Virus record (IMG/VR): IMGVR_UViG_3300047476_000041
Coordinates: 1 to 20,432 of that record
Origin: a virus
Reading direction: 5' to 3' (one strand)
Length of the DNA: 20,432 nt
Of this stretch, positions 1-5,763 are shown in pieces (the stretch's first letter is position 1; the number at the start of each line of letters is the position of its first letter). A program made the position numbers and the translations under genes. The notes beneath the pieces were generated by a model. That model was not told where the DNA came from, did no database searches, and saw only the letters and a list, made by a program, of their open reading frames with translations.

Positions 1-333
1 GCCGTGCTCCTTGCGCAAGACAGCAGGTAGCAACGCTTCAACCATAGATGCTTCATAGTAGAAGACATCGCTTGCCTCATAGCCACCGCTCTTAGCCTTC
101 CAATGCTGGCAGTAATCGAGCGCTTGGTTACGTAGTGAGCGATAGATTAAGTTCTTCGCATCCTTGTGACCGATAGCCTCCCAGGCATCTAACTTATTAG
201 GGTGCTCAACGAACCACTGATAGAGTGATTGTCTGATATCTTCGATATCTATATCGCTAAACTTACGGTGATACTCACTGGCTACTGAGTCAATCACATA
301 CTGCCACGCCTCAATGCGTGCCCATTCAATCAT
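1..333 (-). CDS. Sigma-factor-like protein, N-terminal part (cut by window edge)
   Basis: The frame opens at an ATG (331-333) and runs 111 codons to the left edge without a stop, so the C-terminus is missing. The protein is helical. It has an acidic stretch (SDIDIEDIRQSLYQWFVEHP, about residues 26-45) followed by a basic one (KNLIYRSLRNQALDYCQ, about 61-77), which resembles the order of sigma-70 region 2: a D-I-R-Q-aliphatic-aromatic core, then a helix with R-N-x-A-x-D-Y. If correct, it would redirect host RNA polymerase to phage promoters, or act as a related helix-turn-helix regulator. The start overlaps the stop of the upstream 57-aa gene in an ATGA junction, so the two are translationally coupled. 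The DNA-binding half that would settle the family lies outside the window, so the call is moderate. Confidence 0.5.
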   Translation of the reverse strand, partial: MIEWARIEAWQYVIDSVASEYHRKFSDIDIEDIRQSLYQWFVEHPNKLDAWEAIGHKDAKNLIYRSLRNQALDYCQHWKAKSGGYEASDVFYYEASMVEALLPAVLRKEHG

Positions 334-503
334 CGGTATTTCCTAATCACGTTGATAAGGATTGGTCCAACCCATAGCGCCCAGCCTGCGTGCTGGCCAT
401 TCATATATACTCTTTTACCTGATGGGTAGAGAGACTTCACCTTGTACTCTGTACCAAATTCATCAGAGGTTATTGCCTCCGGTATTGTGATACTAATTTT
501 CAT
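330..503 (-). CDS. Small hypothetical protein, 57 aa
   Basis: The ORF starts at ATG (501-503) and ends at TGA (330-332). It overlaps the sigma-like gene by four bases and the stop of the 129-aa gene upstream by three, which is typical of this compact operon. The product begins MKISITIPEA, carries a basic middle (KVKSLYPSGKRVYMNG), and has a hydrophobic tryptophan-rich segment (GWALWVGPILINVI, about residues 40-53). That segment is too short and mixed for a confident membrane span. No family is recognised. The support is the perfect fit between flanking genes with conserved overlap spacing, not sequence similarity. Confidence 0.6.
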   Translation of the reverse strand: MKISITIPEAITSDEFGTEYKVKSLYPSGKRVYMNGQHAGWALWVGPILINVIRKYR

Positions 504-889
504 AGTAACTTGAACCCCTGGTCTATGTGGATGAAGCCGACTAACTTCATCTTGTTATTCTTGTTAGCAAACTCAGTGGTGGAAGGTAGCCACTTCTCAT
601 TCCATACTATCTCACTCTGCAATTGTAGCAGATTGAATGCGTAGATACCCTCTGGTGTCCAGTTAATATACCAAGGCGAAAGCCCCAACTTACTTGATTC
701 GGATAACAAGAAGTCATACTTCATCTTCTCAATCAGTAAGTCAGGGTAATGCGTTCGCCTTGATTTTAATTCAATGAATAACTTCTGCGCCTCAGAGGTA
801 CAGTCAAAGCCATCATAGATTTCAGGGGAGTGAATGAGGTCGGGGAACTTATTCTCCTTAAGCCAGTTGAATAGTTCCTGCTCTTTCAT
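500..889 (-). CDS. Small protein with a PD-(D/E)XK-like motif, 129 aa
   Basis: The ORF starts at ATG (887-889) and overlaps the stop of the DUF1599 gene by three bases (ATGA). A short helical N-terminus is followed by YDGFD (residues 25-29) and, about ten residues later, FIELKSR (38-44). An Asp followed by E-x-K on a predicted strand is the arrangement of PD-(D/E)XK nucleases; candidate residues are D29, E40 and K42. The middle is rich in aromatics and the C-terminus (MKLVGFIHID) looks like another strand. The fold assignment rests on this short motif only, so the protein could equally be a non-catalytic member or unrelated. It sits in the early operon among nucleic-acid enzymes, which fits a nuclease but does not prove it. 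Confidence 0.6.
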   Translation of the reverse strand: MKEQELFNWLKENKFPDLIHSPEIYDGFDCTSEAQKLFIELKSRRTHYPDLLIEKMKYDFLLSESSKLGLSPWYINWTPEGIYAFNLLQLQSEIVWNEKWLPSTTEFANKNNKMKLVGFIHIDQGFKLL

Positions 890-1251
890 TTATCCCACTT
901 TCCTCGCAAAACAAGTAAGCCTATTATACCATAGTTAGCAAGGTCTTTGAATGAATCCTCTAGTGGTTCGTGTTGTGCAGCACCACCATTATCTAGCAGG
1001 TTGTTAATGCGTGCAGTCTTATCGTGCATACGCACACGCAGTCCATTGAGCGGACCACCTGGAGACTGAGAGATGTTCTTAGGCCCGTAGTCACGGTGCT
1101 TAGAGATAAGCAGGTCACCCAACTCCTTGAGTGTATCCCTTACATCCTGCTCAAAAGTGGAACTGATAGGGTTACCTTGAGGTAGTGGCCCTCCACGCTG
1201 TACGCCTGCACGTTCAAGCCTTGGTTTGCCAGTAGGGTTATAATCTGCCAT
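886..1251 (-). CDS. DUF1599 / nucleotide modification associated domain 1 protein
   Basis: A 121-aa protein from ATG (1249-1251), with a purine-rich AAGAGAT just upstream as ribosome binding site. After a Gly/Pro-rich N-terminus (about 1-30), residues 35-121 carry the family pattern: KHRDYGPKNI (51-60), LRVRMHDKTARI (71-82) and EDSFKDLANYGIIG (98-111). This is the pattern I know from Pfam DUF1599, also called nucleotide modification associated domain 1. The family is found in phages and is thought to act on nucleotides linked to base modification; the exact reaction is not established. The basic HDK-x-x-R segment and the acidic ED-x-x-x-D segment are the likely substrate- and metal-facing residues. 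No other base-modification enzyme, such as a thymidylate synthase-like or glucosyltransferase enzyme, is seen in the left part of this window. Confidence 0.8.
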   Translation of the reverse strand: MADYNPTGKPRLERAGVQRGGPLPQGNPISSTFEQDVRDTLKELGDLLISKHRDYGPKNISQSPGGPLNGLRVRMHDKTARINNLLDNGGAAQHEPLEDSFKDLANYGIIGLLVLRGKWDK

Positions 1252-1257
1252 ATCTCT

Positions 1258-1620
1258 TCACTCTCTGCTCTCGTCGTCATCTGTCCTCAATAACTTTTCT
1301 AGTTCCGTGTCAAGTCCTGACATCGCTTGGGATACTACCATATCTTCTACCAACTCCTCGACTCCTTCATACTCCATCTCCGCTGCAAAGAGCGTGATGT
1401 ATGTAGATTGTGCGAGGTTGCGAATCTTATCTGGCTTCTCTGCGTGACCATAGATGTAGCGCAGTAGCGAACCCATCATCAACTTGAACCCATTGGGCAA
1501 CAGGTAGTACGGGTCGAACTCTTCATCCTCTGGTAGCAAGTGGTCTATCAGTGCAAAGGAATCTTCGAACTCCGTATTGCACTCGTGACAGTACCGCTCA
1601 GGTAGATGCTCGTCGCTCAC
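1258..1620 (-). CDS. Zinc-finger-like small protein, 120 aa
   Basis: The gene uses a GTG start (1618-1620) that overlaps the TGA of the upstream MTHDEL gene (GTGA). The N-terminus has C11-x2-C14-x12-H27 (within RYCHECNTEF and LIDHLL), which looks like most of a C2H2-type finger; a fourth ligand is not obvious, with H59 as a candidate. The rest is acidic and helical, ending in a run of Asp/Glu. No catalytic motif is seen. A small acidic protein with a metal site in an early operon may be a transcription or host-takeover factor, but that is inference. Confidence 0.65.
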   Translation of the reverse strand: MSDEHLPERYCHECNTEFEDSFALIDHLLPEDEEFDPYYLLPNGFKLMMGSLLRYIYGHAEKPDKIRNLAQSTYITLFAAEMEYEGVEELVEDMVVSQAMSGLDTELEKLLRTDDDESRE

Positions 1621-1871
1621 GCCAACTCTTTTTCTATAGCATCTTTAATGATATTAGATAGAGCAAGTACGCCCTGATTAAACTCTGGATTGACTCGCTG
1701 CACCCCATCATTATAGGATTTTAAAATCTCCACTACTGCACGCAGGGCTAAATCGTTTCTATGCGGTCTTGTTTTTATTTCTTTAACTTCTTTGTGTGGG
1801 CAAGTGCATATTAATTCAGTTTCTAAAGTTCCATTGTTTTCTATCTTTGCCAGCAATTCATCGTGTGTCAT
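1617..1871 (-). CDS. MTHDEL-family small protein 1, 84 aa
   Basis: The start is set at the ATG at 1869-1871, which gives MTHDELLAKI. A longer reading to 1922 only reads through the neighbour's coding sequence and is rejected. GGAGTG lies upstream as ribosome binding site, and the start overlaps the upstream TGA (TGATG). The protein has CTCPHKEVKE in the middle (a Cys/His cluster) and a helical segment LALRAVVEIL that is also present in the third MTHDEL gene (KALRAVVELH). The first 27 bases match the next gene upstream at 25 positions, which marks the two as relatives or products of recombination at the 5' end. Function is unknown; similar small proteins are common in uncultivated actinophage genomes as I recall them. 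Confidence 0.65.
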   Translation of the reverse strand: MTHDELLAKIENNGTLETELICTCPHKEVKEIKTRPHRNDLALRAVVEILKSYNDGVQRVNPEFNQGVLALSNIIKDAIEKELA

Positions 1872-2122
1872 CAGTAATACACTCCAAACTCTGCAACCTG
1901 GGCTAATTTGTGATGCTCGCACCAGTTAAATCGCTCTTTTGTTGGACGATTATTCAATTTAGCATCAACCCAATCATCGTAGGTTTCACAAGAACAGTTC
2001 ATAGCATCTAAAAGTTCTTTGGCAATTCTTTTGCGCCAATATGATTCAGATAATTCAGCCATCTGAATCTGAGCATTATTGGCATTGGGGTATTTCTTTG
2101 TCAGCAATTCATCGTGAGTCAT
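1871..2122 (-). CDS. MTHDEL-family small protein 2, 83 aa
   Basis: ATG at 2120-2122 with GAGGAACT upstream as ribosome binding site; the start overlaps the upstream gene in an ATGA junction. Only the N-terminus (MTHDELLTKK) resembles its neighbours. The body is different: a helical middle (AELSESYWRKRIAKELLDAM) followed by C-x-C and W-C-E-H-H, a possible metal site. It lacks the ALRAVVE segment of the other two. The protein therefore looks like a shared start joined to a different body. No function is recognised. Confidence 0.6.
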   Translation of the reverse strand: MTHDELLTKKYPNANNAQIQMAELSESYWRKRIAKELLDAMNCSCETYDDWVDAKLNNRPTKERFNWCEHHKLAQVAEFGVYY

Positions 2123-2355
2123 TTAAGTTCCTCGGTTATCGCCTGAATAGTTGGGCAGGGATATGTCCAAATGTTTTCTACCGCATAATCTGTAGCACAT
2201 CCAGCGCAAGCACCATTCTTGTAGGGCTGATGTAATTCCACTACTGCACGAAGGGCTTTGCGATATAGAAGCGCATCCTCTTCGTGCGTTGCCATCCTTT
2301 GTCCAACCATCGTGATGCCATTGTTGATGGTAGATATCAATTCATCGTGGGTCAT
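2119..2355 (-). CDS. MTHDEL-family small protein 3, 78 aa
   Basis: The start is placed at ATG 2353-2355 (MTHDELISTI) because it matches the other two genes and overlaps the primase stop by four bases (ATGA); a longer frame to 2379 would run into the primase. The product has KALRAVVELHQPY (about residues 33-45), then NGACAGCA and, 17 residues on, YPCP-TIQAI. The three cysteines plus a nearby His suggest metal binding. This is the version with the arrangement I associate with the widespread phage family (ALRAVVELH ... C-x2-C ... YPCPTIQAI). Its role is unknown; location after primase suggests an early accessory function. Confidence 0.65.
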   Translation of the reverse strand: MTHDELISTINNGITMVGQRMATHEEDALLYRKALRAVVELHQPYKNGACAGCATDYAVENIWTYPCPTIQAITEELK

Positions 2356-2969
2356 ACATCTACCTTTGACTTGAACCACTCAGCGCCGTGAGATACGTAC
2401 ATTGAATTGACATCTTCACCATCTGGTAAATTTACCACAGTCACCGGCAACTCACGGGTAAGTGCATTAGCAAAGTCACGACCTGATGTATCTCCATCTG
2501 CAAAGATAAAGACTCGCTCAAAGTCTGCGAGCAATCTTGTGTAGTGTTTCTTCCACGCATTAGAGCCAGGTACTCCCACTGCTGGGATTCCCACACACTT
2601 AGATAGAGTAATAGTATCTATCTCGCCTTCACATATGGCAATGTAATTGCCAGCACGTTCTATATCTAGCACGTTATACATCTTGGTATCTGACCCAGGC
2701 ATACCCATATACTTAGGCTCTACCGCTGGGTTGAGTGAGCGGAATCTGATATCTACCACACCAGTCTTAGTGATGTAAGGGATAGCAAGGCGACCTGCGT
2801 ACTGCTCGTGACCTACCTCAGGTTCCGTAACTACGCCGAGCCAAGCCTGACGTGCTACTTCCGCTGTGACTCCTCTGTTTTCTAGGTAATCTTGCGCCTG
2901 ATGAATACTCGCTGCGTACTTTTTTGCTGCTCGTCCCAGTAATTCCTTCTGCGATACGCTTTGCTTCAC
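2352..2969 (-). CDS. DnaG-like primase, TOPRIM-domain part (split gene)
   Basis: A 205-aa frame carrying the catalytic half of a bacterial/phage primase. AICEGEID (111-118) is the TOPRIM glutamate motif (E114 or E116) and FADGDTSG (156-163) is the DxD motif (D158, D160). A separate start is possible: GTG at 2967-2969 with GAGGGGG about nine bases upstream. However, the zinc-finger half lies just upstream in another frame and the two overlap for 152 bases. Reading the joined product with loss of one A in an A6 run (2920-2925) gives a natural 281-aa primase with SKKYAAS across the joint. So this may be the second half of one protein made by +1 frameshifting or transcript slippage, a true two-gene primase, or a sequencing indel. 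The gene ends four bases into the next gene. Confidence 0.85.
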   Translation of the reverse strand: MKQSVSQKELLGRAAKKYAASIHQAQDYLENRGVTAEVARQAWLGVVTEPEVGHEQYAGRLAIPYITKTGVVDIRFRSLNPAVEPKYMGMPGSDTKMYNVLDIERAGNYIAICEGEIDTITLSKCVGIPAVGVPGSNAWKKHYTRLLADFERVFIFADGDTSGRDFANALTRELPVTVVNLPDGEDVNSMYVSHGAEWFKSKVDV

Positions 2970-3198
2970 GTATATCTACCCCCTCTTGCTGACATATGAG
3001 TTGCAAACTATTTCCTTGTACTCCACAGGCGAAGCAGATGAAGATGTTCTTGTCCAAGTTCGCCGTACCACTCTGGTGTGAGTCACCGTGGAAGGGACAC
3101 CGTAAGTTAATCTGTCCGTGGTCAGAACGAAGGCTGGCTCCGTAGTGTTCAAGGATTGCTTTGACTGAAGGTAGGTCGTTGTCAATTGCTCTCACCAT
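2818..3198 (-). CDS. DnaG-like primase, zinc-binding N-terminal part (split gene)
   Basis: ATG at 3196-3198, overlapping the upstream nuclease gene by 17 bases, with AAGGCAGG just before it. Residues 34-58 form a CHC2 zinc finger: C34-P-F-H37 and C55-F-A-C58, with NIFICFACGVQGN typical of DnaG and phage primases; this domain helps select the priming site. Sequence up to about residue 93 (AKRIAEGITGTSSKK) looks natural. After the two AAA lysine codons the frame continues to 2818 with a Ser/Arg/Gly-rich tail that looks like out-of-frame reading of the TOPRIM gene. The likely functional protein crosses into the next frame at that point. If no shift occurs, this would be a free 126-aa zinc-finger protein. 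Confidence 0.8.
   Translation of the reverse strand: MVRAIDNDLPSVKAILEHYGASLRSDHGQINLRCPFHGDSHQSGTANLDKNIFICFACGVQGNSLQLICQQEGVDIREAKRIAEGITGTSSKKVRSEYSSGARLPRKQRSHSGSSTSGLARRSYGT
2919..2926 (-). other. Putative slip or indel site in the primase gene (A6 run)
   Basis: The minus strand reads C-AAAAAA-G here (A6 at 2925-2920), with two AAA codons in the upstream primase frame. The downstream frame is +1 relative to it. A tRNA-Lys could re-pair on AAA or AAG after a one-base slip, or a polymerase could drop one A. A one-base homopolymer sequencing error would look the same. Confidence 0.4.
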
Positions 3199-3526
3199 AA
3201 CCTGCCTTCTTAAGTAACTCTATTACATCATCGAACCTGAGTAGGCATACCCAATCTCCCACGCTTTGTTCCCCCTGTCCATTTAATCGGAGCAGTGCAA
3301 TCCCTAGATTGCCTGACTCTCTATCTTTTAATTGTTTCATTACTGCACTAGGATTAAATCCAGTGCGAGCCTTTACTTCCCAGTCGATGCCAGGCGTGCC
3401 AGTGATATCACTACCGCTACGCCCAGCACCTGTTGATTCAGCATAAGGGAAGATAGATTCGGCAAGGTGCATAGCACCCACCTTCTGACTTCTATATCCC
3501 CTATGCTTCCTCGATTGACTAGGCAC
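3182..3526 (-). CDS. Small PD-(D/E)XK nuclease, Holliday-junction-resolvase-like
   Basis: A 114-aa protein from a GTG start (3524-3526) that overlaps the upstream TAG (TAGTG). A basic N-terminus (SRKHRGYRSQK) precedes AESTGAGRSGSDITGTPGIDWEVKAR-type sequence. Within it, D40 (GSDITG) and E50-V-K52 (WEVKAR) form the PD-(D/E)XK active site as seen in VRR-NUC and small resolvase-like families. The second half (LGIALLRLNG ... DWVCLLRFDD) supplies the remaining strands. Size and position between helicase and primase fit a resolvase or a nuclease acting on branched replication intermediates. The fold assignment is fairly firm; the junction-cleaving role is inference. Confidence 0.7.
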   Translation of the reverse strand: MPSQSRKHRGYRSQKVGAMHLAESIFPYAESTGAGRSGSDITGTPGIDWEVKARTGFNPSAVMKQLKDRESGNLGIALLRLNGQGEQSVGDWVCLLRFDDVIELLKKAGYGESN

Positions 3527-3723
3527 TACGATGCACTCTTATCCTTATTCAAGATACGAATAGCCCAGTTCATACCAGCATTGACACCTTCGGTGAAGTC
3601 ATCAGTTACTGGTGGCTTTGCATCTTCAATCTTTGAGATGTAAGTTGCAATCAATTCATCTGCCTTGGCAAGAATTAACTGGCGCATCTCTTGTGTTAGG
3701 TCGTCTTCTTCTTCTCTTATCAT
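3526..3723 (-). CDS. Small helical hypothetical protein, 65 aa
   Basis: ATG at 3721-3723 directly abuts the helicase stop, and the gene ends in a TAG overlapping the next GTG by one base. The protein is acidic at the start (REEEDDLTQE), then helical (MRQLILAKADELIATYISKIED), with an NAGMNWAIRIL segment near the end. No motif is recognised. Its place between helicase and resolvase suggests a replication accessory, for example a helicase loader or modulator, but nothing in the sequence shows this. Confidence 0.65.
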   Translation of the reverse strand: MIREEEDDLTQEMRQLILAKADELIATYISKIEDAKPPVTDDFTEGVNAGMNWAIRILNKDKSAS

Positions 3724-4512
3724 TTATATCCCTACGCTATCTGGCAAGTCTGCCATATACATCCACTCTGGATTGAACGCCAACCAGCATATCAGATTTG
3801 CATTGGCATCCGCTCTGCCATACCGATTCTTTACAGGAGCGACAGCCATAGAAGTGCCAACAACACCAAGAGTGCATATGAGAGCAGGTAACTGAGCGAC
3901 CTTGCCTTGGAGGGCGGAACGTGGCTGGCAAGGCGCACCAGGCACACCCTCAGAAGTGTGATGTAGGATAATAATAGCAGCGTTAGTAGCACGAGCAAGG
4001 TACTTTAACTCCTTCATAACCGCACGCATAGAGGCAAACTCTTCGCCCCCGTCTGTGGCAATGTCCATTAGGTTGTCGATGAAGATAGCCTCAGGGCTAG
4101 TGCCCCAGAGTTCTTCGAATGCCATAACCTCTTCGACTATATCCTCTAGCGTTGGGCTAGATTCGAATGACCAGACAATGTGACGACTCTTGTTGAGCAC
4201 AGCCTTAGTCCAGTCAGGGTCAGTGTTCATCAACTGTTCTACATCTGTCTGATTCTTACCGCTAATCATAGAGGCTAGTCTCATAGCCATAGTGTGTGCG
4301 TTGGTATCTGCCGAGATGTAGAGGGTAGGCACACCCATATGTAGTGCCATTGCAAGTGAGAGGGTGGATTTACCTACACCTGGAACCCCTGCAAACATAG
4401 AGACTTCTGCTCTGCGTGGTGTAATCTTATTAGCATCGAATGCTTTGAATACTGATGGTAGCGGTTCGCCACCTGAGTCGGACCTGCCGACTGTGCGTAC
4501 AAGGGTCTTCAC
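3724..4512 (-). CDS. DnaB-like replicative helicase (RecA-fold ATPase)
   Basis: A 262-aa protein from a GTG start (4510-4512) overlapping the TGA of the small gene upstream. The RecA-type core is complete: Walker A GVPGVGKST (42-50), a strand with YISADT (65-70), Walker B IFIDNL (143-148), the sensor-like IILHHT (181-186), and KNRYGRAD (228-235), the basic KNR-x-G motif of DnaB-family helicases that contacts the neighbour's ATP. The N-terminal DnaB scaffold domain is absent: only about 35 residues precede the core, as in short phage helicases. It should unwind the fork together with the primase encoded 0.5 kb downstream. A recombinase-type RadA/KaiC ATPase is the main alternative. Confidence 0.85.
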   Translation of the reverse strand: MKTLVRTVGRSDSGGEPLPSVFKAFDANKITPRRAEVSMFAGVPGVGKSTLSLAMALHMGVPTLYISADTNAHTMAMRLASMISGKNQTDVEQLMNTDPDWTKAVLNKSRHIVWSFESSPTLEDIVEEVMAFEELWGTSPEAIFIDNLMDIATDGGEEFASMRAVMKELKYLARATNAAIIILHHTSEGVPGAPCQPRSALQGKVAQLPALICTLGVVGTSMAVAPVKNRYGRADANANLICWLAFNPEWMYMADLPDSVGI

Positions 4513-4646
4513 TTAGCATCCCTTGCGATAGAAAGCGCAATACCCAAAGGTATAATCTGAGTATCGTTTTCTTTTGCAACTTGTTCAATCTCTTGAGCAA
4601 TCTGCTCACGCAGTTCTTGCAAATGTACTTCTAAAGTTTTTTCCAA
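4509..4646 (-). CDS. Small helical protein, 45 aa, TTG start
   Basis: The minus strand has AGGAGAAG seven bases before a TTG (4644-4646) that opens a 45-codon frame ending in TGA inside the helicase GTG start (GTGA). The product is an amphipathic, charged helix (EKTLEVHLQELREQIAQEIEQ-like, residues 2-22) likely to form a coiled coil, followed by a short hydrophobic segment (IIPLGIALSIA). Strong ribosome binding site and four-base coupling to the helicase support it despite the short length and rare start. It may be a small partner of the helicase; no family is recognised. Confidence 0.6.
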   Translation of the reverse strand: MEKTLEVHLQELREQIAQEIEQVAKENDTQIIPLGIALSIARDAK

Positions 4647-4670
4647 TTGACTTCTCCTGTCTAATGTTGA

Positions 4671-4709
4671 TGAAGGGGCAGTCACCTTCCCCTAATAACT
4701 ACCCCTTCA
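4671..4709. repeat. Inverted repeat TGAAGGGG / CCCCTTCA
   Basis: TGAAGGGG (4671-4678) and CCCCTTCA (4702-4709) are perfect 8-bp inverted arms 23 bases apart, in the 89-bp gap between the zinc-ribbon gene and the 45-aa gene. A further AAGG/CCTT pair lies inside. There is no U-run, so a processing signal, weak pause or operator is more likely than a terminator. Confidence 0.35.
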
Positions 4710-4735
4710 CCAATCCTATATTAATTTATCCTGCG

Positions 4736-5149
4736 TTAGTTCGCTGGTGCGCACTGGTCCGCGCCCTGCGGTTGGGTGCAAACCCACATTGAGTAAGGCT
4801 TGCCGTTCTTCTTGCTGACTCCGCTCAAGTGCTTTCTTGGACCGTGGATGCACGTAGGAGCCGACTGTTGCGGTGGGGTCGCCATTGGTGCCCCAGCGGA
4901 TACTGGTGCTGCCTGGGTTGTTGGTGATGTAGCCCAAGGCGGAGTGTCTGTAGCAGAAGCGTTCGTCGATAAAGGGGCTGCGTTATACGCGGCACCGATT
5001 ACCTTCTGAGTTGATACTGCTTGACCTGATACCTCAGCGATACCTTCAAGCAATACTGATAGTTCTTCCACGCTGTTAGCGCGGACGTTGATGAGGTCGC
5101 CAGATGGAGATTTGAAACTCCACTGTACCTTCCAGTCTTCGTTAGCCAT
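4736..5149 (-). CDS. Two-domain protein with C-terminal zinc ribbon, 137 aa
   Basis: ATG at 5147-5149 overlaps the nuclease stop by one base (TAATG). Residues 1-55 form a small compact domain (EDWKVQWSFKSPSGDLINVR then VEELSVLLEGI). Residues 56-97 are a flexible Ala/Pro/Thr/Ser linker. The tail has C100-x-H102 and C124-x8-C133, with basic and aromatic residues between (RKHLSG, KKNGKPYSMWVC). This looks like a one-metal zinc ribbon that could bind nucleic acid. Position between the RecB-like nuclease and helicase suggests a recombination or replication accessory, perhaps a single-strand-binding or nuclease-loading protein. No named family is recognised. Confidence 0.65.
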   Translation of the reverse strand: MANEDWKVQWSFKSPSGDLINVRANSVEELSVLLEGIAEVSGQAVSTQKVIGAAYNAAPLSTNASATDTPPWATSPTTQAAPVSAGAPMATPPQQSAPTCIHGPRKHLSGVSKKNGKPYSMWVCTQPQGADQCAPAN

Positions 5150-5763
5150 TATTTATTTTCCTTTGTGAATTGGCAATGCTGCTTTACTCCGCAGATATTG
5201 CACGATTGTATGTTCGGTAGAAATATACCAGACTTCCGAGCCTTATCAAAGCCCGCCACCATATACTCCAGTGAGTCTAGTGTGTATCTACTTAGGTCAA
5301 TCATCTCTCCTGTCCCCGATTCACGAGACATCCAGTAGTTGCCTAGATTGACTGATGCGCCTGTCATCATTTCGATTCCTATTTTATAGAAACCCAACTG
5401 AAGGTCAGATGTTGGTCGCCGTGCGCTGGTCTTGAGGTCGACAATCACAAGTTGCCCATTAACCTCAAACACACGGTCGATAAACATTTTGACTTTAACG
5501 CCTGCGATGATTGGATTTAGTTCCAACTCAATGGCTCTGGCACCCTGAGGTGTGGTCCATATCTTCCAATCAGGATTGTTCTTCCTCCACTTGATGTAGT
5601 TATCTACCCAAATGGAGCCGTTCTTGTACCACCACTCGCCATCCTCTTTGTTAGGATTTTCTTTGGTGGCTCGCCCTGCCCGTCTTGCAGTGGCGAAATC
5701 TAGTCCATCAGTTTCCTGTAGCCAAGCCTTGTGCCACAGTTCATTAGTCGTTGTCGCGGTCAT
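5149..5763 (-). CDS. RecB/Cas4-like PD-(D/E)XK exonuclease, catalytic part (split gene)
   Basis: A 204-aa frame from ATG (5761-5763). Active-site motifs are in the family order: FIDRVFEV (94-101, D96), VIVDLKTS (106-113, D109 and K111) and LQLGFYKIG (121-129, the Q-x3-Y motif). The C-terminus has C188-x2-C191-x5-C197, the last three cysteines of a Cas4/AddB-type Fe-S cluster. The N-terminal helix with the first cysteine is missing here and lies in the overlapping upstream frame (5744-5911). GGAG five bases before the ATG would allow separate initiation; a +1 shift at the end of the upstream frame would give one 253-aa protein. The likely role is 5'-3' or single-strand end processing in recombination or replication. 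Confidence 0.8.
   Translation of the reverse strand: MTATTTNELWHKAWLQETDGLDFATARRAGRATKENPNKEDGEWWYKNGSIWVDNYIKWRKNNPDWKIWTTPQGARAIELELNPIIAGVKVKMFIDRVFEVNGQLVIVDLKTSARRPTSDLQLGFYKIGIEMMTGASVNLGNYWMSRESGTGEMIDLSRYTLDSLEYMVAGFDKARKSGIFLPNIQSCNICGVKQHCQFTKENK

Larger units (their letters stand above)
1845..2355 (-). repeat. Repeated 5' gene start (three copies of the MTHDEL-coding segment)
   Basis: The first 18 bases of three consecutive genes read ATGACNCACGATGAATTG on the minus strand: 1854-1871, 2105-2122 and 2338-2355, differing only at one third-codon base. In the two leftmost copies the match extends to 27 bases (1845-1871 and 2096-2122, 25 of 27 identical). Beyond this the genes diverge, so the repeat marks the start codon region and the first six to nine residues. 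Confidence 0.8.

Noticed and set aside
1872-1922. Longer start for the first MTHDEL protein
   Set aside because: The extension reads through the neighbouring gene; the conserved MTHDEL start has its own ribosome binding site.
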